Origin: Deltaproteobacteria bacterium
GTDB lineage: Bacteria > Myxococcota_A > UBA796 > SXON01
Length of the DNA stretch: 64,000 nt
Direction of reading: 5' to 3'
Assembly: GCA_014191855.1 (NCBI GenBank)
Contig: BJHF01000011.1
Span: 24,439 to 88,438, forward strand
Of this stretch, positions 34,311 through 43,279 are shown one piece after another. Made by a program: the position numbers and the translations under genes. How positions within the stretch are numbered: position 1 is the stretch's first letter; every line of letters starts with the position of its first letter. The notes below the pieces were generated by a model. That model searched no databases. It saw only the letters and a program-made list of their open reading frames with translations, and had not been told where the DNA came from.

Positions 34311-34790
34311 CTACCCTCCCACCTTCGCCCGCAGCTCCTTCAACCCAGTCCGCGCCGTCACGAAGATCGGAGCAAAACCCAGCTCCACCCAAACTTCCGA
34401 TGAAACGGGGTTCATCGCCAGCCAGTCTACCGTTACTCCGGTGGCGCCGGCGCGCTCGCCCCAGGGGAGCGTGAGCGCGATCATGGCGCGGAGCACTCCC
34501 TGGCGTCGCTTGCTGCGGGCGACGAACGCGTCGCAAATGTGGAGGAGGGGAGGCTCATGCTGCATTCGGGCGGCGAGCAGGCCGAAGGCCTCGCCATCCT
34601 CGTGCTCGGCGATCACGACGAAGCCGTGCGTCAAGTAGGAGAGATAACTCCGGCGGACTTCATCGTGGCCGAGGGCGGGAATCCGCGTATCGAGGCGCGC
34701 GTGGACGAGCTGGTTGGCGCGACCGAGCACGGTGAGGGATCCGAGGTCATCGGCTACGGCGCGGCGAACGCGCCAGTCGGGGGCAGCCAT
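34311..34790 (-). CDS. GNAT-family acetyltransferase
   Basis: 159-residue acetyltransferase. The acetyl-CoA site is in VARSKRRQGVLRAMI (the usual R/Q-x-x-G-x-G/A motif is degenerate, R-R-Q-G-V-L), followed by the GATGVTVDWLAMNPVSSEVWVELGF segment, whose N-x-x-x-x-x-x-[FY]-x-x-x-G-F end is typical. Acceptor unknown. Its stop meets gene-poor DNA and its start is 30 bases after a small membrane protein gene. Confidence 0.85.
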   Translation of the reverse strand: MAAPDWRVRRAVADDLGSLTVLGRANQLVHARLDTRIPALGHDEVRRSYLSYLTHGFVVIAEHEDGEAFGLLAARMQHEPPLLHICDAFVARSKRRQGVLRAMIALTLPWGERAGATGVTVDWLAMNPVSSEVWVELGFAPIFVTARTGLKELRAKVGG

Positions 34791-34820
34791 GCGGGAATGT
34801 ACCGCGCCGAGCGCCGCCGC

Positions 34821-35516
34821 CTACGCCACCCCCGCCCAAGCCGCCTTCAACCGCTCCCCCGCCGCCACGATCGCGTCGAGCTTCGCACCGTCGGACAACG
34901 CTTTGCCGCCGATCGCGAGTCGCATCCCCGCCGGGGAGAGGATCACGGCCATTCCGGTTGCACACGCGGCCTGCACGGCACTTCGCTGCGCCTCCGTCGC
35001 CAGGAAAGCGCCGAACTCGGGGTTGGTCCCCACCGCGACAAAGCCATCGTCAAACCGTGTATCTCCCGTTTCGATGCGGGCAAGCTGGTCCAGGCCGCCC
35101 AGCTCCTCCATCGTCGCGCCGGTCATCTCCTCGATCGCACGCGCAAACAACCACGCCAAACTGTCCCCCGAAGGTGCGAGGGCGCCTTTCGGCGCTTCCC
35201 CAGGGCGAATCGCCAGGACCCCCTTCGGGCTCGGTACCGCCGCCTGCCACACCGTACGCAGCCCTCCCGACCGGCTCACCTTCGTCTGCTGCCCCCCGCG
35301 CGGGATGCGTCGCGACATACGAAGCGTCCATGCCGCATCGCGCGGCGTAAGCTCCACCCGCTCTTCGTCGGCATCGCGGGTTGGTTGTACGCTCCAGCCG
35401 CGGGCCGCGCCCACCTTCGCCAGCGCTTCGGGATCGAGGCGGTCCAACGTGGATACCCACCACGCCACGAGGCCGATGATCGGCGCGAGCGCCATCGCGG
35501 TGAACAGCGGCCACAT
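34821..35516 (-). CDS. Hypothetical single-span membrane protein
   Basis: 231 residues with one N-terminal helix (TAMALAPIIGLVAWWVSTL) and a basic/acidic soluble domain of unknown fold (PRGGQQTKVSRSGGLRTVW, then IEEMTGATMEELGG). No catalytic motif, repeat or Cys pattern is visible. It sits between the His-rich lipoprotein gene (24 bases) and the GNAT gene (30 bases) on the same strand, so the three are likely an operon. Not recognised. Confidence 0.75.
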   Translation of the reverse strand: MWPLFTAMALAPIIGLVAWWVSTLDRLDPEALAKVGAARGWSVQPTRDADEERVELTPRDAAWTLRMSRRIPRGGQQTKVSRSGGLRTVWQAAVPSPKGVLAIRPGEAPKGALAPSGDSLAWLFARAIEEMTGATMEELGGLDQLARIETGDTRFDDGFVAVGTNPEFGAFLATEAQRSAVQAACATGMAVILSPAGMRLAIGGKALSDGAKLDAIVAAGERLKAAWAGVA

Positions 35517-35540
35517 GCCAACTCCGGGCTGCGTTCCGAC

Positions 35541-36371
35541 CTACCCCACCAGCACGTCGAACGGCAGGGTGAACTCCTCCTCTACGGACTCGCGGGCGAA
35601 CTGGATCCACATCCGGTAGCGCCCGGCGGCCGGGAATACGTAGTGGAACTCAATGTCCGGGCCCGGGTACACGTGGGGCATGTCGTGGCCGGGGGGCGAG
35701 TCGGCCATGCCGGGAAAATAGGCGTGCGTGTGGTAGAAACTCGTGCCTGCGAAGTCCACCATCTCCACGTGGGCGTCGGCACCACCCCACTGCACGATGT
35801 CGGTGACGTCGGCGCCCCCGTCGTCCAGGAGGTGGAGCGTCCAAACGGCCTCCACTCCGGCGATCGGAGCCGCGGACCAGGCGATCGAGGCCGTCAACCC
35901 CTCGCCATCCACCGATGTCGCGTCGTTCTCGACCGGCGCATCCCCCTGCATCGGCTCCCCGACGACCTCTGCGGAGTCGACGAACGAGAGGTAGTCATTG
36001 CCCCTCGCGAAGTCGAAGTCGACGAGGTAGGCGCCGCCAACCGGGAATTCCGCGTGTACGTGGAACGTCGCCGCGTCCAGATCCTCGCCGCTCACCTCCT
36101 CGTCGTCTTCTTGGTGGGCGTGGCCAAAGGCTGAAAGATCCTTGGGGATCAGGAAGGTGTGGAGGAACGCGCCGTGAAACGAGATGAGGTCGCGCACGGG
36201 TAGCCCGTCAGGCCCGAGCACCTGCGCTTCGATCGTCGTGATCCCGCCGGCCTCCGGCGGCGCGGGTTCCGTGCTCCATTCCACGACATACTCGCCAGTG
36301 CCGGCGGCGGTGTCGCCCGTGTCGTCGGTGTCCTTGTCGACGGTTTCGCAGGCGAGGAGGAGCCAGAGCAT
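35541..36371 (-). CDS. His-rich lipoprotein, YtkA-like metal-binding type
   Basis: 276-residue lipoprotein with lipobox L-L-L-A-C in MLWLLLACETV and an Asp/Thr/Gly linker (KDTDDTGDTAAGTGE). Two repeated beta domains follow. The first has the D-L-S-x-F-x-H-x-H motif (HTFLIPKDLSAFGHAHQED) and FHVHAEFP; the second has HVEMVDFAGTSFYHTHAYFP. This His pattern occurs in YtkA-like copper-handling proteins. The start is the ATG at 36371; the frame is open upstream but lacks a better signal. Periplasmic or outer-membrane, metal unknown (Cu2+ suggested). Confidence 0.82.
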   Translation of the reverse strand: MLWLLLACETVDKDTDDTGDTAAGTGEYVVEWSTEPAPPEAGGITTIEAQVLGPDGLPVRDLISFHGAFLHTFLIPKDLSAFGHAHQEDDEEVSGEDLDAATFHVHAEFPVGGAYLVDFDFARGNDYLSFVDSAEVVGEPMQGDAPVENDATSVDGEGLTASIAWSAAPIAGVEAVWTLHLLDDGGADVTDIVQWGGADAHVEMVDFAGTSFYHTHAYFPGMADSPPGHDMPHVYPGPDIEFHYVFPAAGRYRMWIQFARESVEEEFTLPFDVLVG

Positions 36372-36508
36372 GCGAGGGCCGCCGGGATTGTGCTTTGGGT
36401 AGCCCAAGGGGCCGGCAGGGGGAATCGGTCTTTTGGGGGATGCGCGCGGCCCGGTCCCTTTGTCGTACGGCCCGAGCGGCGCATCCCGCCTCGATACACT
36501 GCCTGGGC

Positions 36509-38473
36509 ATGCTCTCACTCTCCGAACGCATCGCCGCCGCGGCGCCCGGGTCCATCCTGGAGATCGGGCTCGACGAACCGCCCGTCGTGGAAACGCTCCG
36601 GATCGATAAGCCCTTGTCCCTCGTCGGCGTTGAAGGGGCCGTTCTGCGTGGTTTCGCGCGTGACGCGCTGCTGCGGGTGCTGAGCCCCCGCGTCGTGATC
36701 GAGAACGTGCGCTTCGAGCGCATCCCGCGGTCCGACGGCACGCCTTCTTGGGGAAGCGGTGTTGTCGTGGAGGACGCCGGGCATGCGACGCTCCGCTGTT
36801 GCGCCTTCACCGCCGCTGCCGACGCCTGGGTCGTGGAGCCTCAAGGCACGCTTTTGCCGGGCGAAGCGTGGACGCACGCGGGCCTCGACGTGCGCGGTAC
36901 CGGCCACGCGGTCGTGGGGGACTGCCGCTTCGAGGGGTGCTCGACGGCACTCTCGGTTTCAATCTACCCCGCGGACAAGGTGGCGAACCTCGTCGCGAGG
37001 GGCGTCGTGATCGAAGGCGGCCTCCTGGGCGTCAAGGCGCTCGCGAATGCGCGGGTGTCGCTCCGCGATCTCTCCGTGGGCGGCGGCACGGACACGGCGG
37101 TGAAGGCGGACAATGGCGCTCAGCTCACCGGTGCCGACTGGAAGGTCCAGGGTGCGAGGGTGGGGATCTGGATGGACGACAAGGCCAGCCTGAAGCTTGA
37201 GAACGTGGGTCTGGACGCGGAGACGGCGGGGATCGTTGTGCGCGCAAACGCGTCGGCCACGATCAAGGGAGGCCGGATCGCCCGCGCGTACGCCGCCGCG
37301 GAGGTGCACGGGATGGGGGAGCTCCGCCTCGCGGACGTGGAGATCGGAGGTGTGAAGCTGGGGATATGGGCCTGCGATGCCGCCTCGGCGGTCGCGGACA
37401 CGCTCCGCTTCACCGGCGACCCGCCGGAGTGGGGCGCCTACGCCGACTGCGCAGCGACCGTTACGTCCGACGCCCCGCTCCCCGGCGAGTGCTCCAGCGC
37501 CGGCGTGGCCTCCGTTTCCGGCGGCACCTGCGCCCCGTGGGATCGCGCCACCTGGGTTGCGACGCTCCGCGACCGTACGAACCGCTTCTCACCCAGCGTG
37601 CGGGCGGCTCTTTCCTCCGCCTACCAGCGCCGGCTCCATGCGGCGCCGGGCGCCCTCACCGAGCCCGAGCTCTCCTCGTTGATCGACGCGATCTTCCAGT
37701 GGGGCGAGCTTGGGGAGAACGGCCTGAGGGAACCGCTCGCCGTTGCGCTCCGGCCGGTACACCGCTTCGCGATCCCCTCCGATGTGGCGGCGATGGTCGT
37801 CGTTGGCGAGACCGCATTCGTTTCGCACGCCGACGGCAAGCTGCGTGCCTGGAGCGAGGCGGGTGAGCTGCTCTGGACGGTGGCATGCAAGCCGGCGCGG
37901 GCGCTTGTCGCGGCAAACGGCGTGTTGGTGGTGATCATCCCCAACCACAGCTCCGAGATCCTGCGTGCTTTCGACCCGGAAACGGGCGCGTTGAAGGGCT
38001 CCGCGTGCACGGGGGCGAACGTGGCGGCGATGGCGCTTGGTTCCACGATCGAGCTGAGCACCTACGACAGCACGGGCCACCCGACGGATCGGTGCACGTA
38101 CCGCGAGCGCTGGACCCTGCCGGACACCAAAGCGCCGACGGAGTGCATGGCGCAGGGGGCCGAACTGCTCCCGCCGCCCGCCGGTTTTGCCCAGTGGGAC
38201 TGGGTTTCGCCGGACATGGGCGGCCCTGGTCGGGTGCGGGCGGGGCGCGTGTTCGCGCCGGGTTGCGGCGAGGTGCCGGGGCTCGCAGTGGCCCAGATCG
38301 CCGGTTTCACCGTCGTGGCTCTGGAGGAAGCCCTACGCATGTTTGACGCTGAGCGTAAGATCATCGCCGTGTTTCGTGAGCCCGGCGTGGGTTTGCTCGC
38401 GATGGGTCGTTACTTGTGGCTCGCGACAACCGGCCGGGAGCTGAGTATTCGCGAGATTCTTCACGCCACTTGA
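36509..38473 (+). CDS. Right-handed beta-helix protein with beta-propeller-like C-terminus
   Basis: 654 residues in two halves. About 1-320 shows parallel beta-helix repeats (LVGVEGAVLRGFARDALLRV, then GIVVRANASATIKGGRIA and AAAEVHGMGELRLADVEIGG), as in pectate-lyase-like surface proteins. About 410-654 resembles a PQQ/propeller fold (FVSHADGKLRAWSEAGELLW, then AFDPETGALKGSACTG). No signal peptide is obvious after the ATG at 36509, so it may be cytoplasmic or exported by another route. No catalytic residues are identified. The next gene starts 13 bases later. Confidence 0.75.
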   Translation: MLSLSERIAAAAPGSILEIGLDEPPVVETLRIDKPLSLVGVEGAVLRGFARDALLRVLSPRVVIENVRFERIPRSDGTPSWGSGVVVEDAGHATLRCCAFTAAADAWVVEPQGTLLPGEAWTHAGLDVRGTGHAVVGDCRFEGCSTALSVSIYPADKVANLVARGVVIEGGLLGVKALANARVSLRDLSVGGGTDTAVKADNGAQLTGADWKVQGARVGIWMDDKASLKLENVGLDAETAGIVVRANASATIKGGRIARAYAAAEVHGMGELRLADVEIGGVKLGIWACDAASAVADTLRFTGDPPEWGAYADCAATVTSDAPLPGECSSAGVASVSGGTCAPWDRATWVATLRDRTNRFSPSVRAALSSAYQRRLHAAPGALTEPELSSLIDAIFQWGELGENGLREPLAVALRPVHRFAIPSDVAAMVVVGETAFVSHADGKLRAWSEAGELLWTVACKPARALVAANGVLVVIIPNHSSEILRAFDPETGALKGSACTGANVAAMALGSTIELSTYDSTGHPTDRCTYRERWTLPDTKAPTECMAQGAELLPPPAGFAQWDWVSPDMGGPGRVRAGRVFAPGCGEVPGLAVAQIAGFTVVALEEALRMFDAERKIIAVFREPGVGLLAMGRYLWLATTGRELSIREILHAT

Positions 38474-38486
38474 GAGGGGTTTTTCC

Positions 38487-39743
38487 ATGCGGCTCCGTTC
38501 ATCGTCCATGCTCCACCTCCCCCGTGTCGGCTCCGCCGGCGTGTTCTTGGCGCTCGGCCTCTCCATCCTCGCGTGCGGAGGGGGCGACGAGCCCGTTGCG
38601 CCAAAGGCCGACGCCACGCCCGCCGTACCCGCTCCGCCGCCGGCGCCCAAGGAGGAAGGAGCGTTCCTCGCCTGGTACCACCCCAGCGGGCAGTTTTATC
38701 GGAGCGCCGACGGCAAGACCTGGGACACCGTGGCCGCCGTGCCGCAGGACTTGTCGATCTGGTACAACACCCTGGCGTCGGATGCGGGGGGGCGCCTCTA
38801 CCTCGCAGATTCTCGCAACGAGATCTGGACGTCCGGTGATGGCGCAAAGACTTGGTCGAAGGTGGTGAACGTGGGCGCGCGCCCCGCCGGGATGGACGCC
38901 GAATCGCTCGTCATCTGCGGGGGCGCCGCGAACGAGCTGGCGGCGGTGTCGTCGGCCGGCCGTGCCTACTGGTCCACGGATGCGGGCCAGAGCTGGACGG
39001 AGAAGACGAGGATCGCCCCCGAGGGCGCCGCGGGCTCCGGCGGCGGCTTCCAGGGCGGCTGCGCCTTCTCGGCCGATGGCAGCAAGGTGGCGCTCGAAGG
39101 CTGGTACTTCTCGCCGCAAAACCCGCAGCTCGCGGTGTCGTCCGACAGGGGGGCCACGTGGACGGTGCAGCCCCGGCCGGGCGAAAACGTAGGCACCAAT
39201 GGTATCGGCTTCGTTACTGGCGGCCTCGCCTTCGCGCGCGGCGGCGGATTCGGTCCGGGCACGGTTTCGCTGTTGGCGGATGGCAGCGGTGCGTGGACAC
39301 ACAGCGCGGATCTCCGTGGGGCGGCCGGCGGTGAGTACGCTCAGCACGTTGCCGCCACCGACGGTCGGAACACCGTCGTGGTCTGGCAGGCGCCGGCCGC
39401 CGGCGCCAACGGGGCGCCGCCCGTACCGGTCCTCGCGTTCACGTCCACCGACGGCGGAAAAACCTTCACCGAAGCTCCGGGTCCGGTAGCCGCAGACCCG
39501 ACGCCCACCGTCTCCGACACCTACCAGTCCCTCGTCTGGACCAACGGGAAGACGCCGGGGCCGATGCCGGGCGCGGCCGTGGTGGAGGCGGCGCCCGTCC
39601 CGCCGCCGGTGGCTGCTGAACCGGCGAAGGTGGCACCCACGCCCGAGCCGGCCAAAGTCGAAGTCAAGTCCACGCCGAAGCCCGCGCCGAAGGAGCCAGA
39701 TGTCAACCACAAGCAGGGCAAGGGGATGAAGCGGAGGAACTAG
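38487..39743 (+). CDS. Lipoprotein with BNR/Asp-box repeats
   Basis: 418-residue lipoprotein (MRLRSSSMLHL..., lipobox L-S-I-L-A-C). It contains repeated Asp-box motifs S-x-D-x-G-x-T-W (YRSADGKTW, TSGDGAKTW, STDAGQSW, SSDRGATW, STDGGKTF), which mark a beta-propeller of the sialidase-like type. The catalytic residues of true sialidases are not visible. The C-terminus is Pro/Lys-rich and basic (PKPAPKEPDVNHKQGKGMKRRN). An AGAGGGG Shine-Dalgarno precedes the start. With the gene before it, it looks like part of a surface or adhesion module. Confidence 0.8.
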   Translation: MRLRSSSMLHLPRVGSAGVFLALGLSILACGGGDEPVAPKADATPAVPAPPPAPKEEGAFLAWYHPSGQFYRSADGKTWDTVAAVPQDLSIWYNTLASDAGGRLYLADSRNEIWTSGDGAKTWSKVVNVGARPAGMDAESLVICGGAANELAAVSSAGRAYWSTDAGQSWTEKTRIAPEGAAGSGGGFQGGCAFSADGSKVALEGWYFSPQNPQLAVSSDRGATWTVQPRPGENVGTNGIGFVTGGLAFARGGGFGPGTVSLLADGSGAWTHSADLRGAAGGEYAQHVAATDGRNTVVVWQAPAAGANGAPPVPVLAFTSTDGGKTFTEAPGPVAADPTPTVSDTYQSLVWTNGKTPGPMPGAAVVEAAPVPPPVAAEPAKVAPTPEPAKVEVKSTPKPAPKEPDVNHKQGKGMKRRN

Positions 39744-40498
39744 GACGGGCCCGCCAGCACCACGCACGCCGCGACCGCCCACGCCAGCCCGCCCGCCCAG
39801 GCCGCCCCCCGCACCCCCTCCAGCCGGTTGAGAACCTGCACGCCAAGCACGCCCACCGCGCAATAGGGCAGGAAGATCCGGATCGTCGTGAAGTGGAGCA
39901 GGTCGTCGGGCAGATAATAGAAGGTGAAGCATCCGAACACGACGAGGCTGAAGAGGTTGGCGGCCACCTCCAGCAGCATCGCATCCGCCGCGATGAGCAC
40001 GCCCCGAGCGATGTCTCCCGATACTGCGCGGAACCGGGGATCGCCGCGTAGAACCTCGTGGAGCAGGTGAACGAACGCGCCGTAGAGCGGCCACATCACG
40101 ATGCCGATGCCGGAGGTGTAGCCCTGGTGGACAGGCCACACGATGTAGCGCCAGGCGGGCGCACCGGTGAGCGCGACGAACGCCGAATCTACCGCGATCT
40201 CGGCCGTGGCTGCGCAGAGGAAGGTGACGCCCGCCGCGGCCACGAGGGGCTCCGCGTGCAACGGGAGGCGGCGCCGGGCGAGCAGGCATAGCCCCCCGTA
40301 GAGCAAGGGTGCGAAGAACAGCGGAAACGCCAAGAGGAACCAAAGCTCCGCGACACGGCCCGGTGAAGTCGTCGGATTCGCCGCGAAGCGTGAGCTCACC
40401 GCCGATGCCACACCCGCGAACATCCGGAGAACCACGTACCCGGCCACCAGGAGCCCCAACGCCGCGAAGCAGCCCCGGAACCGGGGAATTCGTCTCAT
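39740..40498 (-). CDS. Polytopic membrane protein of unknown family
   Basis: 252-residue protein with six to seven hydrophobic helices (FAALGLLVAGYVVLRMFAG, ELWFLLAFPLFFAPLLYGGL, PLYGAFVHLLHEVLRGDPRF, LFSLVVFGCFTFYYLPDDLL). His/Glu residues in loops (VHQGYTSG, LLHEVLRG) could bind a ligand. No family motif is recognised. The ATG at 40498 is used; a much longer antisense frame upstream overlaps the next genes and is rejected. Divergent from the lycopene-cyclase-like gene. Confidence 0.7.
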   Translation of the reverse strand: MRRIPRFRGCFAALGLLVAGYVVLRMFAGVASAVSSRFAANPTTSPGRVAELWFLLAFPLFFAPLLYGGLCLLARRRLPLHAEPLVAAAGVTFLCAATAEIAVDSAFVALTGAPAWRYIVWPVHQGYTSGIGIVMWPLYGAFVHLLHEVLRGDPRFRAVSGDIARGVLIAADAMLLEVAANLFSLVVFGCFTFYYLPDDLLHFTTIRIFLPYCAVGVLGVQVLNRLEGVRGAAWAGGLAWAVAACVVLAGPS

Positions 40499-40636
40499 GT
40501 TCGCCCCATCAGCCGACAAACGCCGCGTTGACGCCCGCCGGCGCGACCCGCTACCTTCAACCTGCAGGAGTCCCCCATCGCATCCGCCCGAACCACGCTC
40601 ACCGGCTGGCCTGCTCGCTGGCTCGCCCTCGCCGGC

Positions 40637-41458
40637 TTGGTGGTCTGCGTCCTCGCGTTCAATGGACCCGCTCACGAGCGGTATCTGTACTTCGTCTCCT
40701 TGCTCTTCGTGGGCACCATCTGCGGCTTCCTCCACAGCCTCGTCTTCGCCGGGTATCGCTGGGACGATCCGTGGGAGCCCCACGACGCGGAGCCGAAGGC
40801 GAATTGGCGAGAGAACGCCCCCCCGTTCATCAAGGCGGTGCTCATCGCGTGCGGCGCTTCCGGGGCGATCTGGGCGGTTCTGCAGCTCCTCGGTCACGAC
40901 GGGCTCAAGTCGGGGGGGTGGTACCTCTTCTACGTGGCGGTGTTCACCCCGTTTCTTGTGGCCACCTGGTCGCGACTGAAATTCGTGAACTTCCGGGCGG
41001 CGGTTCCGACGGTGCTCATCATGGACCTCGTGTTGAGCGGTTACGAGTACCTGCTGCTCAAGGAGGGCACTGGCTGGGCCTACAACGGCACGATCATCGG
41101 GTGGATCTACGTGGTCCCGATCGAGAACGTCCTCTTCATCTACCCGGTGGCAGGCGCGCTTGTTTGTGTGCTCTTCAGCGTCGTCTCCCGGCACCTGAAC
41201 GACTTCAAGGCGTTTTGGCTGCTCATGGGAGGGTTGACCTGCATCTTTGTCCCGGTAGAGATCATCGGGATCGGATGGCTCAAGCTGTGGGACGTGGATC
41301 AGTTCAAGGATCAATCCGTACTGCCGATTTGGCACACGAACCTTGAGGAGTTCGTATACTACCTGCTGTTCCAGGCGCTGGCGGGGCTGCTCTACGTGTG
41401 GTTCGATCAGAACCTACGCCCATCTCCGCGCGCCCGGTATCCAGGTCGAGCGCCTTGA
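40637..41458 (+). CDS. Lycopene-cyclase-domain-like membrane protein
   Basis: 273-residue polytopic protein with seven or so helices and two PxE motifs of the carotenoid cyclase (CrtYcd) type: IYVVPIENVLFIYPVAGALV and HTNLEEFVYYLLFQALAG. In the heterodimeric lycopene cyclases of high-GC Gram-positives and archaea the PxE(E) motifs carry catalytic Glu residues, and both are kept here. It could be a cyclase or a non-enzymatic membrane sensor of that fold. Its start is doubtful: TTG at 40637 cuts into the first helix, while an in-frame ATC at 40577 with a GCAGGAG sequence 6 bases upstream would give a full helix. Stop overlaps the next gene (TGATG). Confidence 0.7.
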   Translation: MVVCVLAFNGPAHERYLYFVSLLFVGTICGFLHSLVFAGYRWDDPWEPHDAEPKANWRENAPPFIKAVLIACGASGAIWAVLQLLGHDGLKSGGWYLFYVAVFTPFLVATWSRLKFVNFRAAVPTVLIMDLVLSGYEYLLLKEGTGWAYNGTIIGWIYVVPIENVLFIYPVAGALVCVLFSVVSRHLNDFKAFWLLMGGLTCIFVPVEIIGIGWLKLWDVDQFKDQSVLPIWHTNLEEFVYYLLFQALAGLLYVWFDQNLRPSPRARYPGRAP

Positions 41459-43275
41459 TGCCGCTCCGCTACGGGCCCAAGGAGATGTTGTTCAGCGACA
41501 TCTGTGGCCTGTTGGCGGGTGCGCTCGTCGTCGCGTTCGCGGGGAGTGACCTGTGGATGTGGCTGGGGGGTGCCGCGCTGATTGCCCTGCAGGGCACGGC
41601 GTTGGTGCTGTGGTTTTTGCGCCCACCCGCTCTCTGGCCCAGCCTGCACTTCAACCTCCAGCGGCACGTCGTCGTGCCCGGCAGCATGGCGGTGTCCCTC
41701 GCGGTCAGCGCCCGGATCGTGCCCGAGCACCTGTACTTTGTGGCGCTGTTCTGGGTGGTCACCGCCTTCGCGTTCAACCTGCTGGTCTTTCGAAGCGCGT
41801 GGCTGAACGTGTTCTGCTTCCTGTACCTGTTTGCGGCGTTGGGCACCTCGTGGCTCGCGTACCAGAGTCCGCCCTTCCTCGACGCCGCGATGGTGTTCAT
41901 CACGTTGGTCGCCGCATTCGTGCTCGGCTTTCAGCGCCGCGTGTTCAACCAGCTCGAGAGCAGCCTCGACGACAAGGCGCGGGAGGTGGAGCAGGCGCGC
42001 TTCTTCGACCGGGCCACGGGCCTGCCGAATCGCGACCACTTCCTCACGCGCCTGAACGAGCTGGTCTCTGCGGCCCCCGCCCCGGAGAACGGCGTGGCGG
42101 TGCTCTCGCTGCACGTGGATCGGGGCGCCTTCCTCCACGAGCGCCTCGGGGATGCCGCAACCGCCGAGCTGATGCGCGAGGTGGGGCGGCGGCTCTCCGT
42201 CGAGGGGCGCGAGACCGACTGCGTCGCCTTCTGCGGAGGGGACCGGTTCCTGTTGTGCGCGCCGGCCGGCTCCCGTGGTGGCGAGGCCCTGGCTGAGCGC
42301 CTGCTTGCGGCGGTGAGCGGAGACTACGTCATTGGCGGTAAAACGGCCTTTGTATCCGTGGCCATCGGCATTGCGCGCTTCCCGAGCGATGGCGGGGATG
42401 CGTCGTCGTTGCTGCACCGCGCCGAAGACACGGTGCGCCTCGCGAAGCACGAGCATCATCGCCGGATCCGCTCGTGGGACCGCCAGATCGGGGACCGTCT
42501 ACGCGTACAGGGTGAGATGGAGGAGGAGCTGCGGCGCGCGCTCGCAAACGAGGAGTTCGTGCTGCACTACCAGCCGAAGTTCGACCGTATCGGCCGGCTG
42601 CACGGGCACGAAGCGCTCATCCGATGGCTGCATCCCACGCGCGGCCTCATCCCGCCGGGCTCGTTCATCCCCGTGCTCGAACGCATGGAGATCATCGCCC
42701 AGGTCGGGTACTGGACGCTCAACGAGGCAGTGCGGCAAACGGAGGCGTGGCGAACGGCCGGGCACCCGAGCCTGAGCGTGGCGGTGAACCTCTCGCCGCG
42801 CCAACTGCTGGATCCCCAGCTCTCCCAACGCGTGGCCGATGTGTTGGACGCGCATGCGTTCCCCGGCGCCCAGCTCGAGCTGGAGATCACCGAGTCCATG
42901 TTGGTGCGCGACGTTGTACACACACGCCGCGTCCTCGACGGGCTCCGGGTGCTGGGGGTCCGCCACAGCGTCGACGATTTTGGCACCGGGTATTCCTCGC
43001 TCGTGCGCCTCATCGAGCTGCCCCTCGATGTAATCAAGATCGACAAGTCCTTCGTGGATCAGCTTGGCGCTGGCGGCCAAACGGAAGAGGTCGTACGCCT
43101 GATCCTGCGCATGGCGCGCCACCTTGGAAAATCCACAGTGGCCGAGGGCGTAGAGACCGAAGCGCAGCATGCCTTCCTGTCCGCCGAGGGGTGTGAGCTG
43201 TTCCAGGGGTTCTTGTTCGCGCGGCCGATGGCGCCGCCGGCGTTCGAAGCGTGGATGGCGGCGCGGGCTTCGTAG
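41458..43275 (+). CDS. Membrane GGDEF-EAL protein (c-di-GMP phosphodiesterase likely)
   Basis: 605 residues: about six N-terminal helices (to about 160), a GGDEF domain whose active-site motif is degenerate (GGDRF at 260-264), and an EAL domain with EAL at 385-387 (EALIRW), NLSPRQL, ELEITES, DDFGTGYSSL (506-515), IKIDKSF and AEGVET all present. The EAL domain should hydrolyse c-di-GMP; the GGDEF may only bind GTP. The ATG at 41458 overlaps the stop of the lycopene-cyclase-like gene (TGATG), so the two are translated together. The membrane domain has no known sensor name. Confidence 0.9.
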   Translation: MPLRYGPKEMLFSDICGLLAGALVVAFAGSDLWMWLGGAALIALQGTALVLWFLRPPALWPSLHFNLQRHVVVPGSMAVSLAVSARIVPEHLYFVALFWVVTAFAFNLLVFRSAWLNVFCFLYLFAALGTSWLAYQSPPFLDAAMVFITLVAAFVLGFQRRVFNQLESSLDDKAREVEQARFFDRATGLPNRDHFLTRLNELVSAAPAPENGVAVLSLHVDRGAFLHERLGDAATAELMREVGRRLSVEGRETDCVAFCGGDRFLLCAPAGSRGGEALAERLLAAVSGDYVIGGKTAFVSVAIGIARFPSDGGDASSLLHRAEDTVRLAKHEHHRRIRSWDRQIGDRLRVQGEMEEELRRALANEEFVLHYQPKFDRIGRLHGHEALIRWLHPTRGLIPPGSFIPVLERMEIIAQVGYWTLNEAVRQTEAWRTAGHPSLSVAVNLSPRQLLDPQLSQRVADVLDAHAFPGAQLELEITESMLVRDVVHTRRVLDGLRVLGVRHSVDDFGTGYSSLVRLIELPLDVIKIDKSFVDQLGAGGQTEEVVRLILRMARHLGKSTVAEGVETEAQHAFLSAEGCELFQGFLFARPMAPPAFEAWMAARAS

Positions 43276-43279
43276 GGGC

